This document shows, piece by piece, positions 44,353-53,096 of a DNA stretch of 64,000 nt. The stretch's first letter is position 1. Every line of letters starts with the position of its first letter. The notes beneath the pieces are model-generated. The model saw nothing but the letters and a program-made list of their open reading frames with translations. It made no database searches and was not told the origin of the DNA. Origin of the DNA: JABCZH01 sp963803775 (GTDB lineage: Bacteria; Acidobacteriota; Terriglobia; Terriglobales; Acidobacteriaceae); the NCBI GenBank assembly GCA_963803775.1, contig CAWDNS010000007.1, forward strand, positions 186,001 to 250,000, in the 5' to 3' direction. The position numbers were made by a program, and so were the translations under genes.

Positions 44353-44398
44353 CGCGAGATCAGTATAGCGAGAGTTCATCAACACTCACGGGGAGGGG

Positions 44399-44788
44399 CT
44401 ACACTTTTCGACTTGAGAACCGATTGGGGCCAAGCAGGAAATTCCGTTCTGTGGTCGAGGTTACAGCAAAGCTTAATGTCTTGTGGTCATCGTCGTCGAG
44501 CGCGACAAAGCGGAATGGTTGCAGGATTCCGTCGGCTGAGATCCGCCGGGGATGCAGCATTTCCGCCATCCCGTGAACCGGGCCCGATTGCGTCTGGAAA
44601 GCGACTTCCACAAAATCGCCCTCCTCCAAGGCTCGTGCCAAGCGGAGCAGTCCACCGGTCACGGAAACGGTCTGAATTCTGGCCTTGGCGCGCTGTCCGT
44701 CTTCCAGCTTCACCAGGGCAGAGGCAGTGGCCTCCATTTTGACTCGAGTTGCACGCTGCTGCGGATGCGGTTGGGGAAAATGGGTCAT
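44399..44788 (-). CDS. PilZ-domain-like protein
   Basis: 129 aa. The arrangement RVKMEATASALVKLEDGQRAKARIQTVSVTGGLLRLARALEEGDFVEVAFQTQSGPVHGMAEML matches the beta-barrel pattern of PilZ-type domains (S-x2-G-x2-L-like block SVTGGLLRL). The N-terminal RxxxR box is not obvious, so cyclic-di-GMP binding cannot be claimed. It lies close to tsaE on the same strand. Confidence 0.65.
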   Translation of the reverse strand: MTHFPQPHPQQRATRVKMEATASALVKLEDGQRAKARIQTVSVTGGLLRLARALEEGDFVEVAFQTQSGPVHGMAEMLHPRRISADGILQPFRFVALDDDDHKTLSFAVTSTTERNFLLGPNRFSSRKV

Positions 44789-44917
44789 AGCGATTCCAAT
44801 ATGACACGCAGCCCTAACCTCCGCGAGATTACATAAGGCCTGTCGGACTGAACGCCCAAAAACAAAGACGCAGCACCATCCGCCGACCGGGAAATGTCCG
44901 AAGGTACAGGGGGTTAA

Positions 44918-46486
44918 CTAACCAATAAACTCCACGGACCCATTCTCCGTGGCCTGCTGCACACGCCGAAAAGCCTCAGGCAGCGCTTGCAGCAGATCCG
45001 TGGCAACCAGCGAATGCTCTCCCATTTGTTCCCGCGCCACATCGCCCGCCAGCCCATGGAGATAGACGGCGGCGATCACGGCCTCCAGTATGCGCTTGGG
45101 ATTTTGTGCCACCATTCCCGCTGTCATCCCAGTCAGGATGTCCCCCGTTCCGCCGGTCGCCATGCCCGGATTTCCCGTTGTATTCACCCAGACGTTTCCG
45201 CTAGGGTCGGCGATCAGAGTTCGATGACCCTTCAACACCACAATAACCTGATGGTCTTTCGCGAATTTGCGAGCTACGTTGATACGATCGCGTTGTACTG
45301 CAGCGACCGTCGAACCCAGCAGCCGTGCCATCTCACCGGGGTGGGGCGTGATCACCAGTGATCTGCCTTTTCCATTTAACTCCGTGGGATGGCCTGCGAA
45401 AGCGTTCAGGCCGTCGGCATCGAGAATGACAGGAAGGTTCTGCTTCTTGACCAAGGCACGCACCAGCTTTGACGTCTCCAGAACGCGAGAGATTCCCGGA
45501 CCGACGGCCAGCACAGTTTTACCTTCTGCCAACTTATCAAAACTACGAAGCGCGCGCAGAGAAATGCTTCCAGCTTTGGTCTCTGCCAACGGCTCAGTCA
45601 TCAGCTCAGGGTGAAATCCCGCGACCGTCGACAGAATCGACTTCGGAACCGCCACCGTCGAAAGTCCCGCTCCGCTGCGCAATATCGCCATGCCCGCCAT
45701 TGCGGCAGCCCCAGCTTTTCCCAATGAGCCACCGACAACCAGCACGTGGCCGAAATTACCCTTGTTTGAAGCCGCCGGTCGCGGGCCAATCAGAGGCGCA
45801 ATTTCACCGGGCGTAACCAGATTCAATCGCAAAGAAGAAATAACAGCGTCCTCGGGCGAACCGATCGGCGAAATCGAAGTCGTTCCTTGCGTCAAACCAC
45901 CGAAAACATGAGCCGGACGCGGCGCGGTGAAAGTAACGATGGCGTCGGCACGTGCCACGCTGCCAACCTGCCCGCCCATTACGTCGGCGTCGGCGCCGGA
46001 AGGAATATCGACTGCAACCACAATGGCCGGGCTGGCATTTAACGCGGCAATGGCTTCCGCGTAAAGTCCGCTTACTGGGGGACGAAACCCGGTTCCCAGG
46101 ATGGCCTCGATCAGAAGATCGGAATCGAAGACGGTGTGTGCGGCTTCTTGCTTCAGCTCAGCAGACGACCTTGCCAGAACTGCGGTAAGTGGGAGTTTGG
46201 CAAACATCTGGGCGGCATCGCCGCGCAACTCCTTGGCCTCTGCAAGCAACACAACTCGCACTGCCTTGCCAGCCTCATGCAGTTTGCGTGCGGTTACAAA
46301 TCCATCGCCGCCATTGTTGCCTTTGCCGCAGATCACACCGATGCGATTAGCCAAGGGATATCGCGACAGCACAAAGTCAGCGACCGCAGTTCCGGCCTTT
46401 TCCATCAAGTCGTGCGAAGCTACCCCGAAGCGCTCACTGGTCAAGCGATCGGTTTCATGCATCTCGGCGGCAGTTACGATTTTCAT
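44918..46486 (-). CDS. nnrD: Bifunctional NAD(P)HX epimerase / ADP-dependent NAD(P)HX dehydratase
   Basis: 522 aa, repairs hydrated NAD(P)H. N-terminal YjeF_N epimerase half: ICGKGNNGGDGFVTARKL and VAVDIPSGADADVMGG. C-terminal dehydratase half related to ribokinases: VVGGSLGKAGAAAMAGMAIL and the nucleotide-binding GNPGMATGGTGDILTGMTAGMV. Length matches the fused form. The start ATG at 46486 has only a weak RBS. A terminator lies upstream at 46518-46541. Confidence 0.94.
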   Translation of the reverse strand: MKIVTAAEMHETDRLTSERFGVASHDLMEKAGTAVADFVLSRYPLANRIGVICGKGNNGGDGFVTARKLHEAGKAVRVVLLAEAKELRGDAAQMFAKLPLTAVLARSSAELKQEAAHTVFDSDLLIEAILGTGFRPPVSGLYAEAIAALNASPAIVVAVDIPSGADADVMGGQVGSVARADAIVTFTAPRPAHVFGGLTQGTTSISPIGSPEDAVISSLRLNLVTPGEIAPLIGPRPAASNKGNFGHVLVVGGSLGKAGAAAMAGMAILRSGAGLSTVAVPKSILSTVAGFHPELMTEPLAETKAGSISLRALRSFDKLAEGKTVLAVGPGISRVLETSKLVRALVKKQNLPVILDADGLNAFAGHPTELNGKGRSLVITPHPGEMARLLGSTVAAVQRDRINVARKFAKDHQVIVVLKGHRTLIADPSGNVWVNTTGNPGMATGGTGDILTGMTAGMVAQNPKRILEAVIAAVYLHGLAGDVAREQMGEHSLVATDLLQALPEAFRRVQQATENGSVEFIG

Positions 46487-46517
46487 GAGGCAGTCTACGA
46501 CCGACTATAAAACAAAA

Positions 46518-46541
46518 CGGCCCTCCGCGTATGCGGAAGGC
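46518..46541 (-). terminator. Rho-independent terminator after the APC permease
   Basis: GGCC-TCCGC/GCGGA-GGCC stem with a GTAT loop; on the minus strand GTTTTGTTTTAT follows. It is 37 bp downstream of the permease stop at 46579. Confidence 0.85.
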
Positions 46542-46578
46542 CTTGTTGAAATCACCTGCCCGAACTATTCCTTCATTC

Positions 46579-48186
46579 TCAATTCCCCCGGCCACTTTTG
46601 GCGGCCTCGAGAGCTTGCACGTTGCTGTGTTTCACGCTGTAAGTGAAGTACACCACCAGGCCGATCGCCAACCAGCCGATCAGCCGAATCCAGTTCCACT
46701 CTCCCAACTTGATCATCATGTAGCCGTTCGCGATCACTCCGAGGATTGGAATCAAGGGCACCCAAGGAGTGCGGAACGGCCGCGGCTGGTCGGGATTCGT
46801 ATGCCGCAACACCACCACGGCAATCGACACAATCACAAAAGCCAGCAAGGTCCCAATGTTCACCATTTTTCCCAGTTGGTCGATGGGAGTCACGCTGCCT
46901 ACAATCGCCGCTAACAGGCCCACCAGTATCGTGTTCTTCCAGGGAGTACGGAACTTGGGATGCACGTCGGCAAAGAATTTCTTCGGCAGCAACCCATCGT
47001 TGGCCATGGCATAGAGCACGCGCGTCTGACCCAGGAGCATCACCAGCATCACGCTCGTCAGCCCGGCCAAGGCGCCCAAAGTGATGATGTGGGATGCAGT
47101 GGTCAGACCCCGATCTAGAAACGCGCGTGCGACTGGCGCCTCGATGTTGATCTGCTGCCAATGCACCATCCCGGTCAGCACGCCCGCCACGGCAATGTAT
47201 AAGACTGTGCAGATGGCCAGAGAAGCGATCATGCCAATGGGCAAATCCCGTTGCGGATTTTTGGCTTCCTGGGCCGTGGTTGAGACTGCATCGAAGCCGA
47301 TGTAGGCGAAGAATATGTAGGCTGCGCCGGCGCCGATTCCCGCGAAACCATGCGGTGCAAATGAACTCCAGTCCATACCCCAATTGCTGCTATTGACGTA
47401 GCGAGCACCCAACGCAATCACAAAAAGCACGACCGAAACCTTAATGACCACGATCCCAGTATTGAACTCAGCGCTCTCTTTGATTCCGACCACCAGAACG
47501 GCGGTGATCACCAGGGCGATGATAAAAGCAGGCAGGTTAAATCCTATTTCCCAGCCGAACAAATGCGGTGCGCCCATGAAATCATGTGCCCGCTGCAACA
47601 ACTCGGGAGATTGCGCGCTTATGATCGCCGATACTTTATCGAGGTACGACTGCGTGCCTGGAACCAGGGCGGAGTCCGAGGCCGACGCCATCTGCCGCGC
47701 GATAACTGTCTCCGCGGTCTTTAGGGCCGTCCAGTGATCATAAGCCAGCCATAAGGGCATCTTGACGTGGAAGATATTCAGCAACTCGATGAAGTGATTT
47801 GACCAACCCGAAGACACAGTGCTGGCGCCCATCGCGTATTCGAGCGTCAGGTCCCACCCAATGATCCACGCCAGTAATTCACCGAGCGTGGCATAGGCAT
47901 AAGTGTAAGCGCTGCCCGCCAGCGGAATCATCGCCGCAAACTCGGCGTAACACAGGCCCGCAAAGGCGCATCCTAGCCCGGACAAAACGAACGAAAGAGT
48001 GAGTCCCGGACCGGCGTAGTGCGCTCCCAACCCGACCATCACGAAGATTCCCGCGCCGATAATGGCGCCCACTCCCAGCGCGGTCAGTTGAAATACGCCC
48101 AGAGTGCGCTTCAGACTGTGATCGCCCGTTTCCCGGGTCTCCTCCATCAGCAAGTGCAGCGGCTTTGTAGCCAGCAGGTTTGCCAT
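46579..48186 (-). CDS. APC-family amino acid permease (cationic type)
   Basis: 535 aa, about 12 to 14 membrane spans. The first span carries GVGAIIGAGIFVMVG, the APC substrate-binding signature, and FAYIGFDAVSTTAQEAKNPQRDLPIGM is characteristic of the CAT/YfnA-like subgroup. The C-terminal pair of spans (LIGWLAIGLVVYFTYSVKHSN) fits. Imports amino acids by proton or sodium coupling; exact substrate not readable. It is downstream of a second APC permease with 20 bp between them. Confidence 0.9.
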   Translation of the reverse strand: MANLLATKPLHLLMEETRETGDHSLKRTLGVFQLTALGVGAIIGAGIFVMVGLGAHYAGPGLTLSFVLSGLGCAFAGLCYAEFAAMIPLAGSAYTYAYATLGELLAWIIGWDLTLEYAMGASTVSSGWSNHFIELLNIFHVKMPLWLAYDHWTALKTAETVIARQMASASDSALVPGTQSYLDKVSAIISAQSPELLQRAHDFMGAPHLFGWEIGFNLPAFIIALVITAVLVVGIKESAEFNTGIVVIKVSVVLFVIALGARYVNSSNWGMDWSSFAPHGFAGIGAGAAYIFFAYIGFDAVSTTAQEAKNPQRDLPIGMIASLAICTVLYIAVAGVLTGMVHWQQINIEAPVARAFLDRGLTTASHIITLGALAGLTSVMLVMLLGQTRVLYAMANDGLLPKKFFADVHPKFRTPWKNTILVGLLAAIVGSVTPIDQLGKMVNIGTLLAFVIVSIAVVVLRHTNPDQPRPFRTPWVPLIPILGVIANGYMMIKLGEWNWIRLIGWLAIGLVVYFTYSVKHSNVQALEAAKSGRGN

Positions 48187-48206
48187 CCCTTTGGTTTCTC
48201 CTCAGC

Positions 48207-49778
48207 TTAAGTTGACACGCTTGCGCTTGCCTGACGCGAAGCCCGTGACCACGCAAAGTACACCGGGATTCCCAGCAATACGATAATCAACCCCGGCCAC
48301 GTGAACTGCGGTTTGTAGCGTAATAGTACGACATCAATGAACAATGCCATCACAATATAAATCGCGGGCAGTACAGGATACCCAATCGCGCGATACGGCC
48401 GCTCTGCGTCGGGATGAGTGCGGCGCAGCACGAATAGCCCGATGATGGTCAGTATGTAAAACACCAGCACGGCAAAGATGATGTAGTCGAGCAGTTGTCC
48501 GTAGCTTCCCGAAACGCACAGTACACAGGTCCAGACCATTTGCACCATCAATGAAACCGCCGGCGTCTTGTAGGTCGGATTCAGCTTGGCCACACTGCGA
48601 AAGAAGAGTCCGTCCTTGGCCATGGCGTAATAAACCCGCGCCCCCGCCAGAATCAGGCCGTTATTGCACCCGAAGCCCGAAAGCATAATGGCAACTGCCA
48701 TCAACAGACCGCCCACGCTTCCGAACATCTGGGTCATGACCGCAGTGGCCACACGATCCTCGGTAGCGTACTTGATGCCGCGCTCCAAAATTGTTGCACC
48801 GTTGCGGATCCCATCCATCGGCAGCACGTTGAGATAAATGAAGTTGCAGCCGATGTAGAGTGCGATCACCACTCCCGTGCCCATGGCCAGCGAAAGCGGC
48901 AGATTGCGGCTTGGGTTCTTCACTTCCGCTGCCGTGAAAGTCACGTTATTCCAGGCGTCGGCCGAAAATAGAGAACCCACTTGGGCGACGGCCAACACGG
49001 TCAGCGTGCTGACCAGCACTCCGCCGCCAATGTCATGCATCGCGCCCAGGCTGGCGTTCTTCCAGAAGTTTCCCTGAAAATTCGCTGCCAGGGCTTGCGC
49101 ATTCCGCCCCAGGAAAATCCCGAGCAGCACCAAGCCAAACAGCGCGGAGACCTTGGCCGCGGTAAATATGTTCTGGATGATGGCGCCGGTCTTGATGCCG
49201 AAGATGTTGATCACCGAGAGCACGATGACCAAAAGGATCGCGGTCAAATTCTGCGTGCTCAGCCCCACGTCCATATTGCCCAAGGTCATGGGACCGATGT
49301 GAATGGGAGGGACTTTCCAGAAATGCACAAGCCAATTCGAGGAAGATATCGAGGGGAAGAAGACGCCAAGAAATTTGCCGAATGCCACGCCAACAGCCGC
49401 GATCGTTCCGGTCTGAATCACCAGGAACAGAGTCCATCCGTAAAGGAACCCCCACAGTGGACCCAGTGCCTCTCGCAGGTAAACGTATTGCCCACCTGCT
49501 CTCGGCATCATGGCGGCTAGTTCGCCATAGCTCAGAGCGCCGACTATGGTCAGGAATCCTGTAACCAGCCAGGCGCCGATCAGTAGCGCCGGAGAGTTTA
49601 CTTCGCGTGCGATATCGGCCGACACAATAAATATGCCGGAGCCGATCATCGACCCCATGACCAGCATCGTCGAACTGGTGAGGCCGAGACCCTTGACCAG
49701 TTCTTTATCCTGACGAGTGTGGAGGTCCCAATCGCTGCTGACGCTGTTAGCCGACGGAATTTTGATTTCGGTGCCCAA
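48207..49778 (-). CDS. APC-family amino acid permease (LAT/SteT-like)
   Basis: 523 aa with about 12 spans. First span GSMIGSGIFIVSADIARE, then LSYGELAAMMPRAGGQYVYLREALGPLWGFLYGW; the latter is the classical L-type transporter (SteT/LAT) signature. An unusual feature is the long insert FPSISSSNWLVHFWKVPPIHIGPM between spans. FSADAWNNVTFTAAEVKNPSRNLP marks the middle. Probably exchanges neutral amino acids; substrate not determined. Confidence 0.9.
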   Translation of the reverse strand: MGTEIKIPSANSVSSDWDLHTRQDKELVKGLGLTSSTMLVMGSMIGSGIFIVSADIAREVNSPALLIGAWLVTGFLTIVGALSYGELAAMMPRAGGQYVYLREALGPLWGFLYGWTLFLVIQTGTIAAVGVAFGKFLGVFFPSISSSNWLVHFWKVPPIHIGPMTLGNMDVGLSTQNLTAILLVIVLSVINIFGIKTGAIIQNIFTAAKVSALFGLVLLGIFLGRNAQALAANFQGNFWKNASLGAMHDIGGGVLVSTLTVLAVAQVGSLFSADAWNNVTFTAAEVKNPSRNLPLSLAMGTGVVIALYIGCNFIYLNVLPMDGIRNGATILERGIKYATEDRVATAVMTQMFGSVGGLLMAVAIMLSGFGCNNGLILAGARVYYAMAKDGLFFRSVAKLNPTYKTPAVSLMVQMVWTCVLCVSGSYGQLLDYIIFAVLVFYILTIIGLFVLRRTHPDAERPYRAIGYPVLPAIYIVMALFIDVVLLRYKPQFTWPGLIIVLLGIPVYFAWSRASRQASASVST

Positions 49779-49806
49779 GTTGGTTTCGACTGTAGCGCCA
49801 GCGTCT

Positions 49807-49846
49807 CGCCGGCTGTCAGGCGGACACCCGCGTCCGCCTCCCGGCG
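49807..49846. repeat. Nested palindrome between thiE and the permease
   Basis: Inner stem GGCGGAC/GTCCGCC (49819-49825 with 49832-49838) is nested in outer CGCCGG/CCGGCG (49807-49812 with 49841-49846). There is no T-run, so it is a REP-like or mRNA-stability element rather than a standard terminator. It lies just after the thiE stop. Confidence 0.5.
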
Positions 49847-49852
49847 GCTACT

Positions 49853-50467
49853 TTATCCTAAGATGCGCAAGAATGCCTCTGCTGATTTTCCCGGCTCCCG
49901 TATCAAGTCAGATATCACCGCCACCGAGTCGGCCCCAGCGTCGATTACAGAGCGGCAGTTGGCTCGGGTGATTCCACCAATAGCTACCAGAGATTTTCGG
50001 GTCAACTCGCGCGCCCTGTGCACTCCTTCCAGTCCGATGACCGGGTCAGGATTGGCCTTGCTCCCAGTGGCAAATACCGGCCCTACGGCGATGTAGTCGG
50101 CGGAAGTCTGGTCAGCTTGTTTCACCTGCTCGACGTTGTGGGTCGAGACTCCCAACCAGAGCTTGGCACCGATGATCTGCCTCGCGCCTGCTGGCGATAA
50201 ATCATCCTGCCCCACATGCACGCCGTCAAAACTCGCTACCAGAGCCAAGTCTGCGCGGTCATTCATGATGAGTTTGACGGAATTCCCCAGCCGAAGTTTC
50301 AGTTCGCGGGCGTGCTCCAGCATCTGGCGGGCATCACCTGTCTTGTCGCGGTATTGGATCAAGCTCACGCCGGCAGCCGCCAGCTCCTCCGCTGCCCGAA
50401 ATATAGTTTGGTTTTCCCGGAAACTCGATGGGTCGAGGATCGCGTAGAGGCGGGGTAATTGGGTCAT
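49853..50467 (-). CDS. thiE: Thiamine-phosphate synthase
   Basis: 204 aa TIM barrel joining HMP-PP and thiazole phosphate. Motifs: LIQYRDKTGDARQML, IMNDRADLAL, GVHVGQDDLSPAGAR, the phosphate site YIAVGPVFATGSK, and VAIGGITRANCRSVIDAGADSVAVIS. It starts 2 bp after the preceding gene. No TPP riboswitch is visible upstream, as expected inside an operon. Confidence 0.94.
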   Translation of the reverse strand: MTQLPRLYAILDPSSFRENQTIFRAAEELAAAGVSLIQYRDKTGDARQMLEHARELKLRLGNSVKLIMNDRADLALVASFDGVHVGQDDLSPAGARQIIGAKLWLGVSTHNVEQVKQADQTSADYIAVGPVFATGSKANPDPVIGLEGVHRARELTRKSLVAIGGITRANCRSVIDAGADSVAVISDLIREPGKSAEAFLRILG

Positions 50468-50469
50468 GG

Positions 50470-51150
50470 CTAGAGGAAAGAAAGGTCATGGCTTACGACG
50501 TACTTCGTGTAACAAGCCTCGCAAACCCAGTGTTCGGCTAGATCGACGTATCCGTACTTCTCCGCGTCGACATGCTCGTTGCACAATTCGCAGTGTGCAT
50601 GGTCCCATCCGCCCTTGATCAGACCTTCTGCCTCGATCGCCGGCAGCTTGGTTTTCCCACTTGGAAACACGGGATAAAATCTCGACAGGCCAGAAGCCTT
50701 CTCTTTCCTCCTTACCTCGATCCATTCCTTTATCTCCTCGCCCTCAACGACGGAGACGCCGTTTCCCTCCACTACTCTGGAGATCGCATCGGCTGCGTGA
50801 AACAACGTTTTGCTCCATTTCCACCTAGGCTCGGCAACCATCCAAACATGGTAAGGTTCCCACTTTGCGCCCAGGTACGCCAACTCCAAACCGACAACCT
50901 CGGGTATAGATTCATCGGAAGTTTGGAAAAGGCCGGTTCCTGCCGTTGAATCCAGGAATCTAAAGTCTCCGTTCAAGGCAATCAGGACGTCTTTCCCGGG
51001 CAGGAGCAGCGAACATCGCCCTTCACTCACATCGGCGGTCCGGTCAAATGCACCTGAGAGCTCGAAATCGGCCTTGTGAGTTTCGCTCTGCTTGATTGCC
51101 GACACATGGAAATGCGGCAGATCGTCAATCGTTTTGGGGACTACAGTCAT
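50470..51150 (-). CDS. Hypothetical protein with C-terminal CxxC zinc-ribbon-like motif
   Basis: 226 aa, no signal peptide or membrane span. The C-terminal part has CELCNEHVDAEKYG and WVCEACYTKYVV, a pair of CxxC that could hold zinc. The N-terminal part is mixed alpha/beta (GKDVLIALNGDFRFLDSTAGTGLFQ, VVGLELAYLGAKWEPYHVWMV). It sits 3 bp after accC and 2 bp before thiE. I do not recognise the family. Confidence 0.65.
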   Translation of the reverse strand: MTVVPKTIDDLPHFHVSAIKQSETHKADFELSGAFDRTADVSEGRCSLLLPGKDVLIALNGDFRFLDSTAGTGLFQTSDESIPEVVGLELAYLGAKWEPYHVWMVAEPRWKWSKTLFHAADAISRVVEGNGVSVVEGEEIKEWIEVRRKEKASGLSRFYPVFPSGKTKLPAIEAEGLIKGGWDHAHCELCNEHVDAEKYGYVDLAEHWVCEACYTKYVVSHDLSFL

Positions 51151-51153
51151 GGT

Positions 51154-52518
51154 CTACTGATGCCCAGGCTTCACGCCCTTCGCCAGGAACCGCTCAATAA
51201 ATGTAGTATCGAACTTCCCCGCTTTGAAATCAGGGTCCGCCAGAATCCGGCGATGCAGAGGGATCGTCGTAAAAATTCCCTCGACGATAAACATTTCCAA
51301 CGCCCTCGCCATCCGCGAGCAAGCTTCGTCGCGGTCTTTTCCGCGCACCACAAGCTTGGCAATCAGCGAATCGTAATACGGCGGAATCACCCCTTCCGCA
51401 TACGCCGCCGTATCGATCCGCACACCCGTTCCCCCTGGCGGATTGAACGCCGTAATCTTGCCCGCCGATGGCGTGAACTTCTCCGGATGTTCAGCATTAA
51501 TGCGGCACTCGATCGCGTGTCCGCGATGCACGATGGGCCCGTTCAACACAGCTTCCAGGCGCTCTCCCGCGGCCAGCCGAATCTGGCTTTTTACCAAATC
51601 GACGTCCGTCACCATCTCCGTGACCGGGTGTTCGACCTGGATGCGGGTGTTCATCTCGATGAAATGCAGTGTGTGGTCCTCATCCATCAAGAACTCGATG
51701 GTGCCGGCATTCACATAGCCGATGGCGGAAAGCGTTTTCTCGATTATGTCCCCGATCTTCTTCCGCAGTTCCGGCGTCACCTGGGTCGAGGGCGACTCTT
51801 CCAACAGTTTCTGGTGTCGCCGCTGGATCGAGCACTCCCGTTCGCCCAGGCTGACGACGTTGCCATACTGGTCCGCGAGAATCTGGAACTCAATGTGCCG
51901 CGGCCGCTCGATGAACTTCTCCATGTAGAGATCGCCGTTGCCGAAGGCCGCGGCCGCCTCCGATTGCGCCGCTTTGAACAGCGCCGGCAGTTCCGCTTCG
52001 CTGCGCACGATGCGCATACCGCGCCCGCCGCCGCCCGCCGAAGCTTTGATGATGACCGGAAATCCGACCTGCCGCGCCCATTCCAAAGCCTCACCATCGC
52101 TGGCCAGGATGCCTTCCGAACCCGGCAGAATCGGCACGCCATGCCTCTTCATCTCAGCCCGGGCCTTTTCCTTTTCGCCCATCAGGCGCGTAACGTCCGG
52201 AGGCGGCCCGATGAACTTGATGTTGCTGGTCTCCGCAACCTCGGCGAAATTCGCATTCTCGGCCAGCAACCCATAGCCGGGATGGATGGCGTCCACATTG
52301 CTGATTTCTGCCGCGCTGATCACCGAAGGAATGTTCAGGTAACTCTGCGCGAGTTGCGGAGGCCCGATGCAAATGGCTTCATCGGCAAAACGCACATGCA
52401 GAGAATGGCGATCGGCTTCGCTGTAGATGGCAACCGTGCGGATGCCCAACTCCTTGCAGGCACAGATCACCCGCAGGGCGATTTCTCCGCGATTGGCAAT
52501 CAGAATCTTATTGAACAT
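51154..52518 (-). CDS. accC: Acetyl-CoA carboxylase biotin carboxylase subunit
   Basis: 454 aa of the ATP-grasp biotin carboxylase. N-terminal FNKILIANRGEIALRV, the glycine loop IIKASAGGGGRGMRIV, EKFIERPRHIEFQILAD, SIQRRHQKLLEESPS, the metal/ATP site FIEMNTRIQVEHPVTEMVT and the C-terminal VPPYYDSLIAKL-like region are all present. It carboxylates the biotin on AccB in fatty-acid synthesis. The accB gene is 31 bp upstream. Confidence 0.97.
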   Translation of the reverse strand: MFNKILIANRGEIALRVICACKELGIRTVAIYSEADRHSLHVRFADEAICIGPPQLAQSYLNIPSVISAAEISNVDAIHPGYGLLAENANFAEVAETSNIKFIGPPPDVTRLMGEKEKARAEMKRHGVPILPGSEGILASDGEALEWARQVGFPVIIKASAGGGGRGMRIVRSEAELPALFKAAQSEAAAAFGNGDLYMEKFIERPRHIEFQILADQYGNVVSLGERECSIQRRHQKLLEESPSTQVTPELRKKIGDIIEKTLSAIGYVNAGTIEFLMDEDHTLHFIEMNTRIQVEHPVTEMVTDVDLVKSQIRLAAGERLEAVLNGPIVHRGHAIECRINAEHPEKFTPSAGKITAFNPPGGTGVRIDTAAYAEGVIPPYYDSLIAKLVVRGKDRDEACSRMARALEMFIVEGIFTTIPLHRRILADPDFKAGKFDTTFIERFLAKGVKPGHQ

Positions 52519-52549
52519 TCAGAAATCTTGTGGAGGACCCTCGAACTGA

Positions 52550-53032
52550 TTACTTTCGCCGAACCACGAACAGTTCCTGCCCATACTCGATGGGCTGGCC
52601 ATTAGCGACCAGTTTCTTCACAATTTCGCCGGCCACGTCTGATTCAATCTCGTTCATCAACTTCATGGCTTCCACAATGCACAACACCTGGCCCGCCTCG
52701 ACAGTATCGCCGGCCTTCACAAATGGCGGTGAGCCAGGCGACGGCGACTCATAGAATGTCCCCACAATCGGTGACCGCACCGAGTGCAATCCCTCTTCTA
52801 CTGGAGGCGCGATCTCCTTCGTAGGGGCTTGCGTTGCTGGGATCGGGGCAGTGCCGATGGCAGGCGCGGAAGCCGGCGCCGGATGCACCGCGAAATGAGG
52901 CGCCGCAATCGAGACCATGTGCTCGCCGGCTCGCTTGATGCGCACTTTGACATCTCCGCGTTCCAACTCGAACTCGGCAATGTCCTTTTCGATTAAGAAC
53001 TCGATGAGTTCCTTCAGCTCTTTTTGATTCAT
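52550..53032 (-). CDS. accB: Biotin carboxyl carrier protein of acetyl-CoA carboxylase
   Basis: 160 aa. The C-terminal biotinyl domain has VRSPIVGTFYESPSPGSPPFV and the biotinylation motif EAMKLMNEI with Lys124. A Pro/Ala-rich linker (AVHPAPASAPAIGTAPIPATQ) separates it from the N-terminal helical part (LKELIEFLIEKDIAEFELE). Standard pairing with accC downstream. Confidence 0.96.
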   Translation of the reverse strand: MNQKELKELIEFLIEKDIAEFELERGDVKVRIKRAGEHMVSIAAPHFAVHPAPASAPAIGTAPIPATQAPTKEIAPPVEEGLHSVRSPIVGTFYESPSPGSPPFVKAGDTVEAGQVLCIVEAMKLMNEIESDVAGEIVKKLVANGQPIEYGQELFVVRRK

Positions 53033-53096
53033 TGTTGACGGTGGGACTGCGCCTGCTTCCCCCGGGCAGCCAGTGGCACAGGAGATTGTTATAACT

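Noticed and set aside
51076..52605. A 509-codon plus-strand open frame
   Set aside because: It is antisense to accC and the adjacent genes; the minus-strand biotin carboxylase motifs are unambiguous and no RBS or protein-like pattern supports the plus-strand frame.
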